A stretch of DNA of 64,000 nucleotides from JBOFZL01 sp051655155 (GCA_051655155.1 JBOFZL010000051.1:52123-116122); one strand, 5' to 3'; shown: positions 1-9,181, numbered from the stretch's first letter. Notes: generated from the sequence alone by a model not told the origin. Translations and numbers: made by a program.

Positions 1-3000
1 AAAAGACTACCACAGTTACAATTGTAGATATCTTACCTTCAGGAACGACATATAACAATGATGCAGTTTTAGGAGGAGAGTTTAAATTAGATAATCCTAA
101 AGGAAAAGGTTATAAGGGCAGTGTAATAGGAGGAACAGCAGTAGGAGGAAAAGACGATCAGGGGATAGAGTTTGAAGCTGCAACTTCAGGGATTGATGAC
201 AAAGGAAATAGTATAGTAACCTTTGTGTTTAACAATGTACCAATAGGAACAAAAAGTTTACCAAGTATCTATTACTCAGTAAAAATAAACGGAGCAGCAG
301 CAAAAAATGGACAGCAGTATAAGAATAGTGCAACAATAAGAACAACAGAAGATAATAGAATTAAAAACCTTACAAATGGGAACTATACTGAAGTTGGTTT
401 TAGTGTAGCAAAAAATTCAAGTACGTCTATAAATAAAGTAGCAAAAAACTTGTATGTAGACTATGGGGAAAATATGGAATTTACGCTAACGTGGTTGAAT
501 TCAGGTCAAAACGATGTTTCTGGAAGCCCAATGATGGATACTATGCCTGCAAATGGAGATGAAAACGGAAGCAAGTTCTCAGGAGGATACACACTTGAAA
601 GCATAAAACTTATTAATAATAATGGCGCAACGTCAGATTTTTCAGGACTTGAAGTTTGGTATACAACAGACATAAACAACATAGGAAAATATGCTAAAGA
701 CTTTAATGATTCTAGTATTAGAGGAAAATGGAATAAGACGACTGTAGACTCCAATGGAAATGTAATTGGAGTACCGAAAAATGGAGTGATTTCTTGGTGT
801 ATATTAGGTACAATAAAATCAACCAAAATGATACAGGCTTCTTGTGTGATAAGACCACAAGGAGGAAGTTCGGGAGATAGCTATGTTAATTCAATATCAT
901 TAAACGATTCAAAGGGTATAGCTGTATCTCATATTGTAAGCAGGAAATTATCAGGATTAACATGGTTAGATTCCAATAAAGATGGTCAAAGACAAGATGA
1001 TGAAAAAAGAATATCAGGAATAACAGCAAAACTAGTAACAAAAGTTGATTATGAGGCAAATGGAGGAAAGGCAAAAGGAATAACAAATCTTTCGGGAAGC
1101 CTATGTGAAATGCAAACCAATGCGTTAGGGAACTATGAATTTGTAGATCTACCGGCAGGAGAATTTGTGGTAGTTTTCTTAGATGGAAGTACAGTTCTAG
1201 GTGAATACACAATGACAAAAACAAAAGCGTCGGGAGTAAGCAACAAAGTGGATAGTGATGCTGTAGAAGTATTAGAAGAAGGACTACTAAAAAGCGGATA
1301 TATTAAAGACATAAAGATGCCAGAGGCAAAGGATATAAAATCAAGTCCTTATGTAATTGGAAATCTAGATGCAGGATTATATCAAGTAGGAACAAAGTTT
1401 GAAATAACTAAAACAGACAACGAGGGTAAAGTACTTCCAGAAGCAGAGTTTAAATTATATAATATAACTTGTAGCGAGACCCATGAGCATACAGATAATT
1501 GTTACACTGCAATAAAAGAAGGTGTAGAAGATAAAGTATGGATAAGTGATGTAGCTGGATATGTAAACTTTGGAGAATTATATAATGGGGTATATAAACT
1601 TGTGGAAATAAAAGCACCAAAAGGATACGAGACACCACAAGGATATTGGAAGATAATAGTAGATAACAAGAAAAAGGATAAGGCAATCGAAATAGCATCA
1701 GAAGGAAAAGTACCATCATTTACTAAAAATGGAGGAAAATATTCTTTAGCAAATAATAAGGAAGAATTGATAACAGTAGAAGGTAAAAAAATATGGGAAG
1801 ACAAAAATAACCAAGATGGAAAAAGACCATTATCTATTATAGTAAACTTATTATTAAATGGAAAAGTAATAGATACAAAGACAGTAACTGAAGCTGATGG
1901 TTGGAATTGGAAATTTACAGATCTTAAAAAGTATGAATATGGAATAGAAAATATTTATACAGTAAAAGAAGAAAAAGTAGAGGGATATCAAACTAAAGTA
2001 AATGGATATGACATAACCAATAGCTACACACCAGGGAAGACAAGTGTAAATGTAGTGAAATCTTGGGAAGATGAAAATGACAAAGAAAAAATAAGACCAA
2101 CTGAAGTAACAATAAAACTATTATCAGATGGAGTGGATACAGGAAAGCAGATAGTTTTAAGCAAAACAAACAATTGGACAGATTCATTTGTAGATTTAGA
2201 TGAATACAAAAATGGAGTAAAAATAGAATATACAATAACAGAAGTAGAAGTATCAGGTTATAAAGCAGAAATAACAGGTGATAAAGTGAATGGATTTACA
2301 GTAGTAAACACTCATAAACCAACTGGTGGTGGAGGTGGAGTAGATCCTACGAAAGAGCCTGCAAAAATCACTTTAAAAGCAGAAAAGACTTTGGATAATG
2401 TGGTAGCAAAAGGAAGTGAGTATAACTTTGTACTAAAAGATAATAGTGGTAATGTAATACAAACAAAGAAAAACGTTGATGGAAATATTGCATTTGACAA
2501 GCTTACATTCGATAAAGAAGGAAGCTATGTATATACTATAAACGAGGTAGTAGGAAGCGATAAAGAAATAGAATATGATACAACAACATACAAGGCAATT
2601 ATTCAGGTGAAGCTGTCAGGAAATACCTATGTGGGAGAAGTATCATATGAAAAAGATGGAAAAGCTTACGAAGGAGTACCCGTATTTAAGAATACAAAGA
2701 AGTCAGAAGCAAGTGATAAAATATCAGTAACTGTAAACAAAGTATGGGATGACAACAATAGCAATAGTCGACCAAAAGAAGTAAAAGTACAGCTTTACAA
2801 GAATGGAGAAAAATATGGAAATGTGGTAATACTAGATTTAGAACATGGATGGAAACATACATGGAAGAATCTAGAAAAGGAAGCTAGATGGATGGTAAAA
2901 GAGGTTGAGGTAGTAGAGAAATATGTAGCAAGTGTTACAGAAAGTGGTAATGTATGGACTATTGTTAACAAGCTTAATAGTGAGCCAACAAACCCAACTA

Positions 3001-3251
3001 ATCCAACAAACCCAACAAATCCAACTGACCCAATGGTTCCAACAAATCCAGATCAGCCTAAGGATTCTAGTAATCTGGACAACAGCAATGTTAAGTTGGA
3101 TATAAATAATGCAGGTAATGGAGAGTTAGATAATAATATTCCAAGAACAGGAGACGACTCACATCTTGCGTTGTGGACAATTATTATGATGGGTTCACTT
3201 TTAGGTATGCTAGCATTAGTTGCTTTAAGAAAAAAATTAAAGGTTAAATAA
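1..3251 (+). CDS. Cna-B/pilin-type wall-anchored surface protein (5' truncated by window edge)
   Basis: The reading frame is open from base 3, so the true start lies upstream; about 1082 residues are visible. Order seen: an N-terminal adhesin-like beta-rich region, an SdrD-type B domain from about 945 (TWLDSNKDGQR), a SpaA-type prealbumin domain from about 1393 (FEITKTDNEGKVLPEAEFKLYN start), two Cna-B domains from about 1770 and 2040 (GKKIWED, VVKSWEDEND), an FctA-like isopeptide pilin domain from about 2360, and another Cna-B from about 2725 (VNKVWDDN). A PTN-repeat linker follows near 2987-3050, then IPRTGD (an LPXTG-type sorting signal), a membrane segment and a basic tail. Lys, Asn and Glu positions typical of intramolecular isopeptide bonds are present. 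Role is inferred: sortase-anchored adhesin or pilin-like stalk. No sortase gene is visible here. Confidence 0.9.
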   Translation, partial: KTTTVTIVDILPSGTTYNNDAVLGGEFKLDNPKGKGYKGSVIGGTAVGGKDDQGIEFEAATSGIDDKGNSIVTFVFNNVPIGTKSLPSIYYSVKINGAAAKNGQQYKNSATIRTTEDNRIKNLTNGNYTEVGFSVAKNSSTSINKVAKNLYVDYGENMEFTLTWLNSGQNDVSGSPMMDTMPANGDENGSKFSGGYTLESIKLINNNGATSDFSGLEVWYTTDINNIGKYAKDFNDSSIRGKWNKTTVDSNGNVIGVPKNGVISWCILGTIKSTKMIQASCVIRPQGGSSGDSYVNSISLNDSKGIAVSHIVSRKLSGLTWLDSNKDGQRQDDEKRISGITAKLVTKVDYEANGGKAKGITNLSGSLCEMQTNALGNYEFVDLPAGEFVVVFLDGSTVLGEYTMTKTKASGVSNKVDSDAVEVLEEGLLKSGYIKDIKMPEAKDIKSSPYVIGNLDAGLYQVGTKFEITKTDNEGKVLPEAEFKLYNITCSETHEHTDNCYTAIKEGVEDKVWISDVAGYVNFGELYNGVYKLVEIKAPKGYETPQGYWKIIVDNKKKDKAIEIASEGKVPSFTKNGGKYSLANNKEELITVEGKKIWEDKNNQDGKRPLSIIVNLLLNGKVIDTKTVTEADGWNWKFTDLKKYEYGIENIYTVKEEKVEGYQTKVNGYDITNSYTPGKTSVNVVKSWEDENDKEKIRPTEVTIKLLSDGVDTGKQIVLSKTNNWTDSFVDLDEYKNGVKIEYTITEVEVSGYKAEITGDKVNGFTVVNTHKPTGGGGGVDPTKEPAKITLKAEKTLDNVVAKGSEYNFVLKDNSGNVIQTKKNVDGNIAFDKLTFDKEGSYVYTINEVVGSDKEIEYDTTTYKAIIQVKLSGNTYVGEVSYEKDGKAYEGVPVFKNTKKSEASDKISVTVNKVWDDNNSNSRPKEVKVQLYKNGEKYGNVVILDLEHGWKHTWKNLEKEARWMVKEVEVVEKYVASVTESGNVWTIVNKLNSEPTNPTNPTNPTNPTDPMVPTNPDQPKDSSNLDNSNVKLDINNAGNGELDNNIPRTGDDSHLALWTIIMMGSLLGMLALVALRKKLKVK

Positions 3252-3272
3252 TATAGTTCTACTATATTAGAC

Positions 3273-3307
3273 AATAAAAAAATCAGCCTATGGCTGATTT
3301 TTTTATT
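3273..3307. terminator. Bidirectional intrinsic terminator
   Basis: A 16-bp perfect inverted repeat (3273-3288 with 3292-3307) has a GC core AATCAGCC/GGCTGATT and a 3-base loop, with T-runs on both strands. It lies between two convergent genes and can serve both the surface protein and the MATE exporter. Confidence 0.9.
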
Positions 3308-3358
3308 AAACACAAAGTTTAATGAAGATGTATACTGGTTTTTTGTAGTATAGTTAAG

Positions 3359-4699
3359 TTATAGATAATCTTTCAATTTGTCAATTTCTTTTTTTGTAAA
3401 AAATAATGCTATTATGCAAGAAACAGCATCTGATATGGCATTACTAATATATATTCCTGTTATTCCTAAATTAAATATTGTTGGTAGGGCATATAGACAA
3501 GGAATAAGAATAATTCCATATCTTAAAAGGGATAGTATTGTTGATAGAGTAGGTTTGCCTATAGTTTGAAAATATTGGGAACTTACTATATGAAGTCCTG
3601 CAAAGGGCAACATTAGCAGATATAGTTTAATAGCTGAGCGGGTTTCTTTTATAAGATTTTGATCTTCAGTAAACAAGGATATAAGCTGATTAGGGAAAAC
3701 AAAAATAATTATATAAAATATCATTGATATACCGAAGGTTGTAATAAGGGATAATTTTAGAGATTCTCTGACACGACCGAAATTTTTAGCCCCGTAGTTA
3801 TAACCACAAATTGGCTGATTTCCTTGAGTGATACCTGCTATTATCATGTGGTAAAAGCTAAATATGGAATTCATTATAGTTATTGAGGCAAGCGATGCGT
3901 CTGAACCTATAGAAAGTATAGCCTTATTTGTAAAAATGCCTACAAAAGTAGCAAATATTTGTAAGTAAAATGATGGAGAACCATTTTTCAGTATCATTAA
4001 AAGATATTCTTTATCCCTTTTTTGCTTTGTTATTTTCAGTTTGATTGGTAGGTTTTTACCTTTTATAAATAAGTGAATTACTGTTATAGTTACATAAAGT
4101 TGAGAAATTACCGTTGCTATAGCAGCTCCTTTTATTCCAAGTTCGAAAGTGAATATAAATAGGGGATCTAATATTAAGTTTAGTATGGAGCTTAAAAGAA
4201 TTATTTTCATTGATATACCAGATTGCCCAACAGACCTTAGGGAGCTATTAAGACAGTAGCCTGGCAAGCTGAAGACTGATCCTAATAAAAGGATTTGAAT
4301 ATAGTCTTTTGCATAGGGGAATGTCTCTTTTGATACAGATAAAACATTAAATATTGGTTCTATAAATATTATGGTTATCAGGCTGAATAGTGCAAGTATC
4401 AATATAATATATTTTAGGGATATATATAATATTTTTTCTGCATCATCTTTTTTGCCTTCTCCTAATTTTATTGATATGAGAGTAGAACTGCCTATACCTA
4501 TTAGAAGCATAAATGCCATTTGTAATACTTGAATAGGCATGGTTATTCCTACTGCACTTAGGGCAAGAGTGTTTATTCTTCCCACAAACATTCTATCGAC
4601 AATATTATATATGGCACTGCTTAACATTCCTATAATTGCAGGTAATGATAGTTCTAATAACAGAGAGGATACTTTTTTATTTTCTAATTTATTTTCCAT
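3359..4699 (-). CDS. MATE family efflux transporter
   Basis: This 446-residue polytopic membrane protein matches the length and pattern of the MATE (NorM/MepA-like) family: two six-helix halves, an N-terminal LLLELSLPAIIGMLSSAIYNI region and a VDRMFVGR motif in the first half, and GNQPICGYNYGA in the second. MATE proteins export cationic drugs or metabolites in exchange for Na+ or H+; the substrate here cannot be told. The ATG at 4699 has an AAGGAG ribosome site 6-7 bases upstream. The gene stands alone, divergent from the methyltransferase gene and convergent with the surface protein gene. Confidence 0.9.
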   Translation of the reverse strand: MENKLENKKVSSLLLELSLPAIIGMLSSAIYNIVDRMFVGRINTLALSAVGITMPIQVLQMAFMLLIGIGSSTLISIKLGEGKKDDAEKILYISLKYIILILALFSLITIIFIEPIFNVLSVSKETFPYAKDYIQILLLGSVFSLPGYCLNSSLRSVGQSGISMKIILLSSILNLILDPLFIFTFELGIKGAAIATVISQLYVTITVIHLFIKGKNLPIKLKITKQKRDKEYLLMILKNGSPSFYLQIFATFVGIFTNKAILSIGSDASLASITIMNSIFSFYHMIIAGITQGNQPICGYNYGAKNFGRVRESLKLSLITTFGISMIFYIIIFVFPNQLISLFTEDQNLIKETRSAIKLYLLMLPFAGLHIVSSQYFQTIGKPTLSTILSLLRYGIILIPCLYALPTIFNLGITGIYISNAISDAVSCIIALFFTKKEIDKLKDYL

Positions 4700-4725
4700 A
4701 ATTCTCCTTAATTTTAAAATGAAAG

Positions 4726-4754
4726 TTGAATAATTTTATCTATTTATATATAAT
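4726..4754 (+). promoter_or_regulatory. Sigma-A promoter for the 4803 operon
   Basis: TTGAAT (4726-4731) and TATAAT (4749-4754) are separated by 17 bases, reading toward the methyltransferase gene. The -10 box overlaps the -10 box of the minus-strand promoter. Confidence 0.65.
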
Positions 4755-4778
4755 ATAACATACGGTAGTTTAAGACAA
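4750..4778 (-). promoter_or_regulatory. Sigma-A promoter for the MATE gene
   Basis: On the minus strand TTGTCT (4778-4773) and TATTAT (4755-4750) are spaced by 17 bases. It reads into the MATE exporter and interlocks with the plus-strand promoter. Confidence 0.55.
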
Positions 4779-4802
4779 GCGAATATTAGTGAGGTTTAGG
4801 TT

Positions 4803-5552
4803 ATGAATAGTTATTCGGTTTTATCTAAGATATATGATGAGTTAATGGAAAAGGTAGACTATAAAGATTGGGCAATGTTTATTCATGAAAGGTTAGAGCT
4901 TTCAGAGGCTAAGCCTATGCACCATATATTAGAATTAGGTTGTGGTACAGGAAATGTTACTAAGGAACTACTTAAGCTTGGATATGAGGTGGTGGGGGTA
5001 GATATTTCTCAAGAAATGCTAGAAGTAGCAGAAGAAAAGTTGGAGAAATATGGTGATAAAATAATTCTTATAAATCAGGATATATGTGAACTGGAATTTG
5101 ATGTCTACGAAATCGATTCAGTAGTCTGTTGTAATGATACATTCAACTATATACTTGACGAAGTAAAGATAAAAGGACTATTAGAATATTTATATCCACG
5201 GATGAAAAATGGTGGAGTTCTAATCTTTGATATAAGTTCAGAGTATAAATTGGAGAAAATATTGGGAAATAACACCTTTGGAGAAAGTTTTGATGATATG
5301 GTGTATCTTTGGGGAAATTTTTATAATGAAGAAGAAAAAACGGTTTCTATGGATATTGACTTTTTTCTTAAAGATAAACAAAGCTACGAGAGATTTTCAG
5401 AATTTCATATTCAAAAAGCTCATTCAGATAAGACTTTAACAAATATCATTAAAGAGGCAGGGTTTAAAAATATCAGACTCTACGGAGATTTTTCCAGAGA
5501 GGAAGGTATAGAAGATAAAACAGAGAGAATATTTTTTGTATGTGAGAAGTAG
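4803..5552 (+). CDS. Class I SAM-dependent methyltransferase (YqeM-like)
   Basis: The 249-residue protein has the Rossmann-type methyltransferase core: motif I LELGCGTGNV near residue 43, the acidic end of beta-2 in VVGVDIS, and a DxFNYI region after beta-4. Full-length similarity in layout to the Bacillus YqeM family is my reading; its substrate is unknown. The ATG follows GAGG with about 7 bases between. It heads a tight chain with rsmD (9 bases between stop and start), coaD and two small genes, so it may act in RNA or cofactor metabolism, but that is only context. Confidence 0.8.
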   Translation: MNSYSVLSKIYDELMEKVDYKDWAMFIHERLELSEAKPMHHILELGCGTGNVTKELLKLGYEVVGVDISQEMLEVAEEKLEKYGDKIILINQDICELEFDVYEIDSVVCCNDTFNYILDEVKIKGLLEYLYPRMKNGGVLIFDISSEYKLEKILGNNTFGESFDDMVYLWGNFYNEEEKTVSMDIDFFLKDKQSYERFSEFHIQKAHSDKTLTNIIKEAGFKNIRLYGDFSREEGIEDKTERIFFVCEK

Positions 5553-5561
5553 GAAGGTATA

Positions 5562-6113
5562 ATGAGAATAATAGCAGGAAAGTTAAGAGGGAAAGTTTTA
5601 AAATCTCCAAAAGATGAAAAAGTAAGACCTACCCTAGATAGGGTTAAAGAGGCTGTTTTTAGTATGATTATGCCTTATTTGAGAGATGCTGAAATTTTAG
5701 ATTTATTCGCAGGAAGTGGAGCTTTAGGGTTAGAGTCTTTATCTAGAGGTGCAAGGTTTACAACATTTGTAGACGTTAATAAGGATTCTATAATGCTAGT
5801 AAAAGATAATGTGAAGGTTTGCAATATGGAAGAAAGGTCTAGGGTTTTATTACTTGAAGCGAAAGATGCTTTAAGGGAAGCGGTAAGTAAGAATTGGAAG
5901 TTTGATATAATCTTCATGGATCCACCTTATGAGGGGGGGATTGCAAAAAAAGTTTTGCAAGAATTTGATTTTAATATTATAATGAATGAGAAAGGTATTG
6001 TCATTGTGGAAACAGACATCAAGGAATTGACAGATTCTGAAATTGGCAATTTAATGAAAACTAGAGAAAAGACCTATGGTCAAACGCGAATAAGCATATA
6101 TGAAAGGAAGTAA
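5562..6113 (+). CDS. rsmD: 16S rRNA (guanine966-N2)-methyltransferase RsmD
   Basis: RsmD methylates G966 of 16S rRNA in the small ribosomal subunit using SAM. The 183-residue length is normal. Seen are the N-terminal MRIIAGKLRG and RPTLDRVKEAVFSMI signature, SAM motif LDLFAGSGALGLES near residue 46, and the catalytic DPPYEGG (N6/N2-methylase DPPY). It is followed after one base by the coaD start, an arrangement conserved in many Firmicutes. Confidence 0.95.
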   Translation: MRIIAGKLRGKVLKSPKDEKVRPTLDRVKEAVFSMIMPYLRDAEILDLFAGSGALGLESLSRGARFTTFVDVNKDSIMLVKDNVKVCNMEERSRVLLLEAKDALREAVSKNWKFDIIFMDPPYEGGIAKKVLQEFDFNIIMNEKGIVIVETDIKELTDSEIGNLMKTREKTYGQTRISIYERK

Positions 6114-6114
6114 G

Positions 6115-6615
6115 ATGAGAAAAGCGGTATATCCAGGAAGTTTTGATCCGTTGACATTGGGGCATTTAGATATTATAAAGCGTGCTTCTAAGCTTTTTGA
6201 TGAAGTTACAGTTGCAGTATTAATAAATGAGAGAAAACAATCACTTTTTACAATTGAGGAAAGATTAGATATGATAAAAGAGGCTACAGAGCATTTACAT
6301 AATGTTAAGGTTGATAGTTTCTCAGGTCTTTTAGCAGAGTATTGTAAAGAGGATGGTATTATTTCTATTGTTAGGGGACTTAGAGCAGTAAGTGATTACG
6401 AGTATGAATTACAAATGGCGCATATGAATCATAGCCTTAATAGTTCTGTAGATACTATTTTTTTGGCTACAGAGCCAAAATATTCATTTATAAGTTCATC
6501 TTTAGTTAAGGAGGTAATGAGGTTTGGGGGAGATACACTCCAATTTTTGCCTGTTTGTGTAAGTGAAAAATTAAAAAATAAATTTGCAAAGGAGAATGGT
6601 GATGGAAGTACTTAG
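6115..6615 (+). CDS. coaD: Phosphopantetheine adenylyltransferase
   Basis: CoaD transfers AMP from ATP to 4'-phosphopantetheine, the penultimate step of coenzyme A synthesis. The 166-residue protein has YPGSFDPLTLGH (nucleotidyltransferase T/HxGH motif) at the N terminus, the RGLRAVSDYEYELQMA loop, and SFISSSLVKE near the C terminus. I take the ATG at 6115, which has AAAGGAAG at proper spacing and gives the usual family start MRKAVYPGS; an in-frame ATG 15 bases earlier lies inside rsmD. It overlaps the next gene by 14 bases. Confidence 0.95.
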   Translation: MRKAVYPGSFDPLTLGHLDIIKRASKLFDEVTVAVLINERKQSLFTIEERLDMIKEATEHLHNVKVDSFSGLLAEYCKEDGIISIVRGLRAVSDYEYELQMAHMNHSLNSSVDTIFLATEPKYSFISSSLVKEVMRFGGDTLQFLPVCVSEKLKNKFAKENGDGST

Positions 6616-7099
6616 TATTTTAGACAAATTAGAGGAACTGATTGAAGGTTCATCAAAGCCGATGTTTGGGGGAAATGGAAAGATTATGATGGATAAGGAA
6701 GAGGCTTTGGAAATCATCAGAGATATTAGGATAGGGCTTCCTGATGATTTTAAGCAGGCAGAATGGATAACTCAAGAAAGACAAAAGATTATTGATGATG
6801 CTAAAACTGAGGCAGAAACCATTGTTAAGAGTGCTAAATCTTATGCTAATGATCTTATTCAAGAGCACGCTATAACTCAAAGGGCAGAAGCTAGGGCAAA
6901 GGAAATTAATGAGCAGGCTGTGAAAGATGGTATAGAATTGAGAAATGGAGCTATAGAATATTCACAAGGAATAATTTCAAAGCTTTGCATGGATATAAAA
7001 GAGGTAGTAGATAAGATTGAAAAAAATCATAATGAGTTAAATGCATTGAAGGTTCCAACCAATGAAGAAGAAGGGTTTGAGGGTGAATTGGAGGTATAA
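6602..7099 (+). CDS. Coiled-coil protein of unknown function downstream of coaD
   Basis: I do not recognise a named family with certainty. The 165-residue soluble protein begins MEVLSILDKLEELIEGSSKP, has a Gly-rich FGGNGKIMMDKEEALEI stretch, then a long Ala/Glu/Lys-rich helix predicted to form a coiled coil (about residues 50-150) and an acidic tail. Similar proteins in clostridia sit next to coaD and are sometimes annotated as ATPase-like, but no P-loop is visible. The start at 6602 is chosen by AAAGGAG at 6588-6594; it overlaps the coaD stop, so translation is probably coupled. Confidence 0.75.
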   Translation: MEVLSILDKLEELIEGSSKPMFGGNGKIMMDKEEALEIIRDIRIGLPDDFKQAEWITQERQKIIDDAKTEAETIVKSAKSYANDLIQEHAITQRAEARAKEINEQAVKDGIELRNGAIEYSQGIISKLCMDIKEVVDKIEKNHNELNALKVPTNEEEGFEGELEV

Positions 7100-7100
7100 T

Positions 7101-7487
7101 ATGCAAAAATATTCTAGAAGAAAAGCATTTACTTTGATTGAGGTTGTTATAACCTTAATGATTATAGTTTTAATTGCATCTTTTGGAATATCTAAGTACT
7201 CAAAGGTACAAGAGGAGTCCAAGGTGAATATAGATGTTGCAGCAGCAAGGCAAATAGGAGATGCTGCTGAACTTGCTTTGATTAGTAATCCTAAATTGGA
7301 TAGTAATACTATAGAAGATGAGGTAAAAACTAGAATTAAGATGTTGAAACCTGTTAGTAAAACTTATATGGATGACAAGTTTAATATTACAGTAGTAGAC
7401 GGATCACCTAAAGTAACAGCCAATAAGTTGGAACTTTATCCTGAAGTTGAAAAGATAAAAGGCAAGGAAGAGGTAGCTAAAGATTAG
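7101..7487 (+). CDS. Type IV prepilin-like protein with N-terminal methylation motif
   Basis: The 128-residue protein starts MQKYSRRKAFTLIEVVITLM, a class III signal peptide: a short basic leader, cleavage before Phe, Glu at mature position +5 and a hydrophobic helix (about residues 10-30), followed by a small soluble domain. ATG 7101 has GGAGG at good spacing and begins one base after the preceding stop. Residue -1 is Ala rather than the usual Gly. No prepilin peptidase, pilus ATPase or pilus assembly gene occurs in the window, so processing would depend on genes elsewhere. Could be a minor pilin or a competence pseudopilin. Confidence 0.8.
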   Translation: MQKYSRRKAFTLIEVVITLMIIVLIASFGISKYSKVQEESKVNIDVAAARQIGDAAELALISNPKLDSNTIEDEVKTRIKMLKPVSKTYMDDKFNITVVDGSPKVTANKLELYPEVEKIKGKEEVAKD

Positions 7488-7495
7488 AGTTTAAT

Positions 7496-7542
7496 AAATA
7501 GTTGTGTAGTGAATAAAATCTTCGCTCCACAACTATTTTTAT
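7496..7542 (+). terminator. Intrinsic terminator after the coaD-prepilin operon
   Basis: An 11-bp perfect outer stem (7496-7506 with 7528-7538) continues after one mismatch into a 6-bp inner stem, followed by five Ts. It starts 9 bases after the prepilin stop. Confidence 0.9.
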
Positions 7543-7897
7543 GCCATTAATTTTAATAATATACTCAAATATAAATATAAAATAAAAGCAACCATAGCTT
7601 GGGTTTATGTTAAGAAGTAGAATTAGGGTTAGTCAAAATAATGAAAAATTAAATTTTTTGATAATAAATTATAGTACATATAATAAATATTGACAATTGA
7701 ATAATTGGAAGGTTATTAGAGGTTAATATTTATTTTATTTAAAATCATAAAATAATTTTATACATAAAAATTTCCATAAAACCTCTTTATTAAATTTAAG
7801 AATGATGTTATAATAATATCAATAAATGGTTAAAAAAATAACTACATATATTATTTTATCTACCATTTAATTACTTATATTATAGGAGGAGTTATTT
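7543..7897 (+). other. AT-rich intergenic region and 5' leader of the transporter gene
   Basis: About 355 bases without a convincing gene on either strand. It holds the promoter listed at 7786-7814, and a leader with an 8-bp stem (around AAATGGT 7824-7830 with ACCATTT 7862-7868) that lies just upstream of the AGGAGG ribosome site. A TTGACA at 7690-7695 has no good -10 partner. No known riboswitch motif was recognised. Confidence 0.6.
7786..7814 (+). promoter_or_regulatory. Probable extended -10 promoter for the transporter/CoA-transferase pair
   Basis: TGTTATAAT (7806-7814) is a perfect extended -10 element. The -35 position 17 bases upstream (TTTATT) is weak, as is common with extended -10 promoters. 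Confidence 0.55.
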
Positions 7898-9181
7898 ATG
7901 CAAATTGAACACATTCAAGTTATACTGTTACTAGCACTAGTTTTAGCGATTTTTATTGGATTTAAGTTCAATATTAACACAGGATTAGTTTCTATTGCTT
8001 TTGCTTTCGTGCTAGGTTTTTTTGTTTTTGAACCACTGGAAAAAAATCCAGAAACTTTAGTATCGTTGTCATCAGCAGCGGCTAAGTCGGTTACGCTCAT
8101 AAAGGGTTGGCCGAATAATTTGTTTTTTATTTTGTTGGGGATGACACTTCTTTTTAGTGTGGCGAAGGTTAATAATACTTTGGAACTTTTAGCAAGAAAG
8201 GTGGCTTACCTTAGTAAAGGGTGTAAAAAACTTCTTCCTGTTATCTTCTTTTTATTATCTATGATTTTAGCGGCTATTGGACCTGGAAATATTGCAGTTT
8301 GTGCATTATTGTTGCCTATAGCAATGGCTTTATCCAAGGAAGAAAAAATCAATCCATTATTAATGGCAGGGGTTACGATTGCAGGAGCAAACGCAGGAGG
8401 ATTATCACCTATTTCTCCAACAGGTATAATTGCAATAAAATTAGCTAAAGATATTGGGTATGAAATTGGAAATCATGTTTTTATTCAAACTATTATAGCT
8501 CAAATAGTCTTGGCTGTTGTTTTGTACTTAGTATTAGGAGGATTGAAACTTAAAAATGATAGCTCTTTTTCTATGGAAAAGCCTGTAGGTTTTGATCGTA
8601 ATCAAAAAATAACACTTGGAGTTATTTTTGCTGTTGTTATTGGTATAGTGTTTATTAAGTGGAATGTAGGATTTGCTGGTTTTGTAGGGGCTTTTGTTTT
8701 ATTGTTCCTTAAAGTTGCAGACGAAAAGAAAACGATTGCAGGTGTTCCATGGGCTACACTTATACTTGTTTGTGGAGTGGGTGTTCTAGTAAATGTTGTT
8801 AAGATTGGTGGAGGAATTGATCTTTTAACAGAGACTTTGGCAAAGTTCATGAATGAAAGAACTTCAGGAGCAATAATAACCTTAATGGGAGGTTTAATGT
8901 CATCTGTATCATCGGCTTCAGGAGTTGTTATGCCAACTCTTATACCTACAGTACCTGGACTTGTAAATGAATTGGGTGTTGATGGTAAAATGTTGATTAC
9001 AGGAATAGTTTTGGGAGCTCACTTTGTAACAAATTCACCTTTATCTACTCTTGGAGCTCTTGCTATGGCATCTGCTGGAGAGAATATTGATAAGGCTAAA
9101 TTCTTTAATCAATTGCTGATTTTAGGTTTTGGAGGAGTTTTATTTGGCGCTATTCTTGTTTTTGTAGGTATTGTAGGCTAG
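7898..9181 (+). CDS. MatC/DASS-like anion transporter of the ion transporter superfamily
   Basis: The 427-residue protein is almost entirely hydrophobic helices, with Gly/Pro-rich hairpin motifs typical of SLC13/DASS-type carriers: AAIGPGNIAVCALLLPIAMA near residue 125, GLSPISPTGI near residue 167 and a related LIPTVPGL/NSPLSTLG region in the second half. Its layout resembles the MatC (malonate/dicarboxylate carrier) N-terminal domain family. A strong AGGAGG site precedes ATG 7898. It is followed after 47 bases by a Cat1-type CoA-transferase, so the pair may import or export a short organic acid that is activated or released as a CoA ester; the substrate is not known. Confidence 0.75.
   Translation: MQIEHIQVILLLALVLAIFIGFKFNINTGLVSIAFAFVLGFFVFEPLEKNPETLVSLSSAAAKSVTLIKGWPNNLFFILLGMTLLFSVAKVNNTLELLARKVAYLSKGCKKLLPVIFFLLSMILAAIGPGNIAVCALLLPIAMALSKEEKINPLLMAGVTIAGANAGGLSPISPTGIIAIKLAKDIGYEIGNHVFIQTIIAQIVLAVVLYLVLGGLKLKNDSSFSMEKPVGFDRNQKITLGVIFAVVIGIVFIKWNVGFAGFVGAFVLLFLKVADEKKTIAGVPWATLILVCGVGVLVNVVKIGGGIDLLTETLAKFMNERTSGAIITLMGGLMSSVSSASGVVMPTLIPTVPGLVNELGVDGKMLITGIVLGAHFVTNSPLSTLGALAMASAGENIDKAKFFNQLLILGFGGVLFGAILVFVGIVG

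Noticed and set aside
7690..7718. TTGACA-based promoter upstream of the transporter
   Set aside because: The -35 is perfect but the -10 position (TTATTA) is poor; the extended -10 at 7806-7814 fits better.
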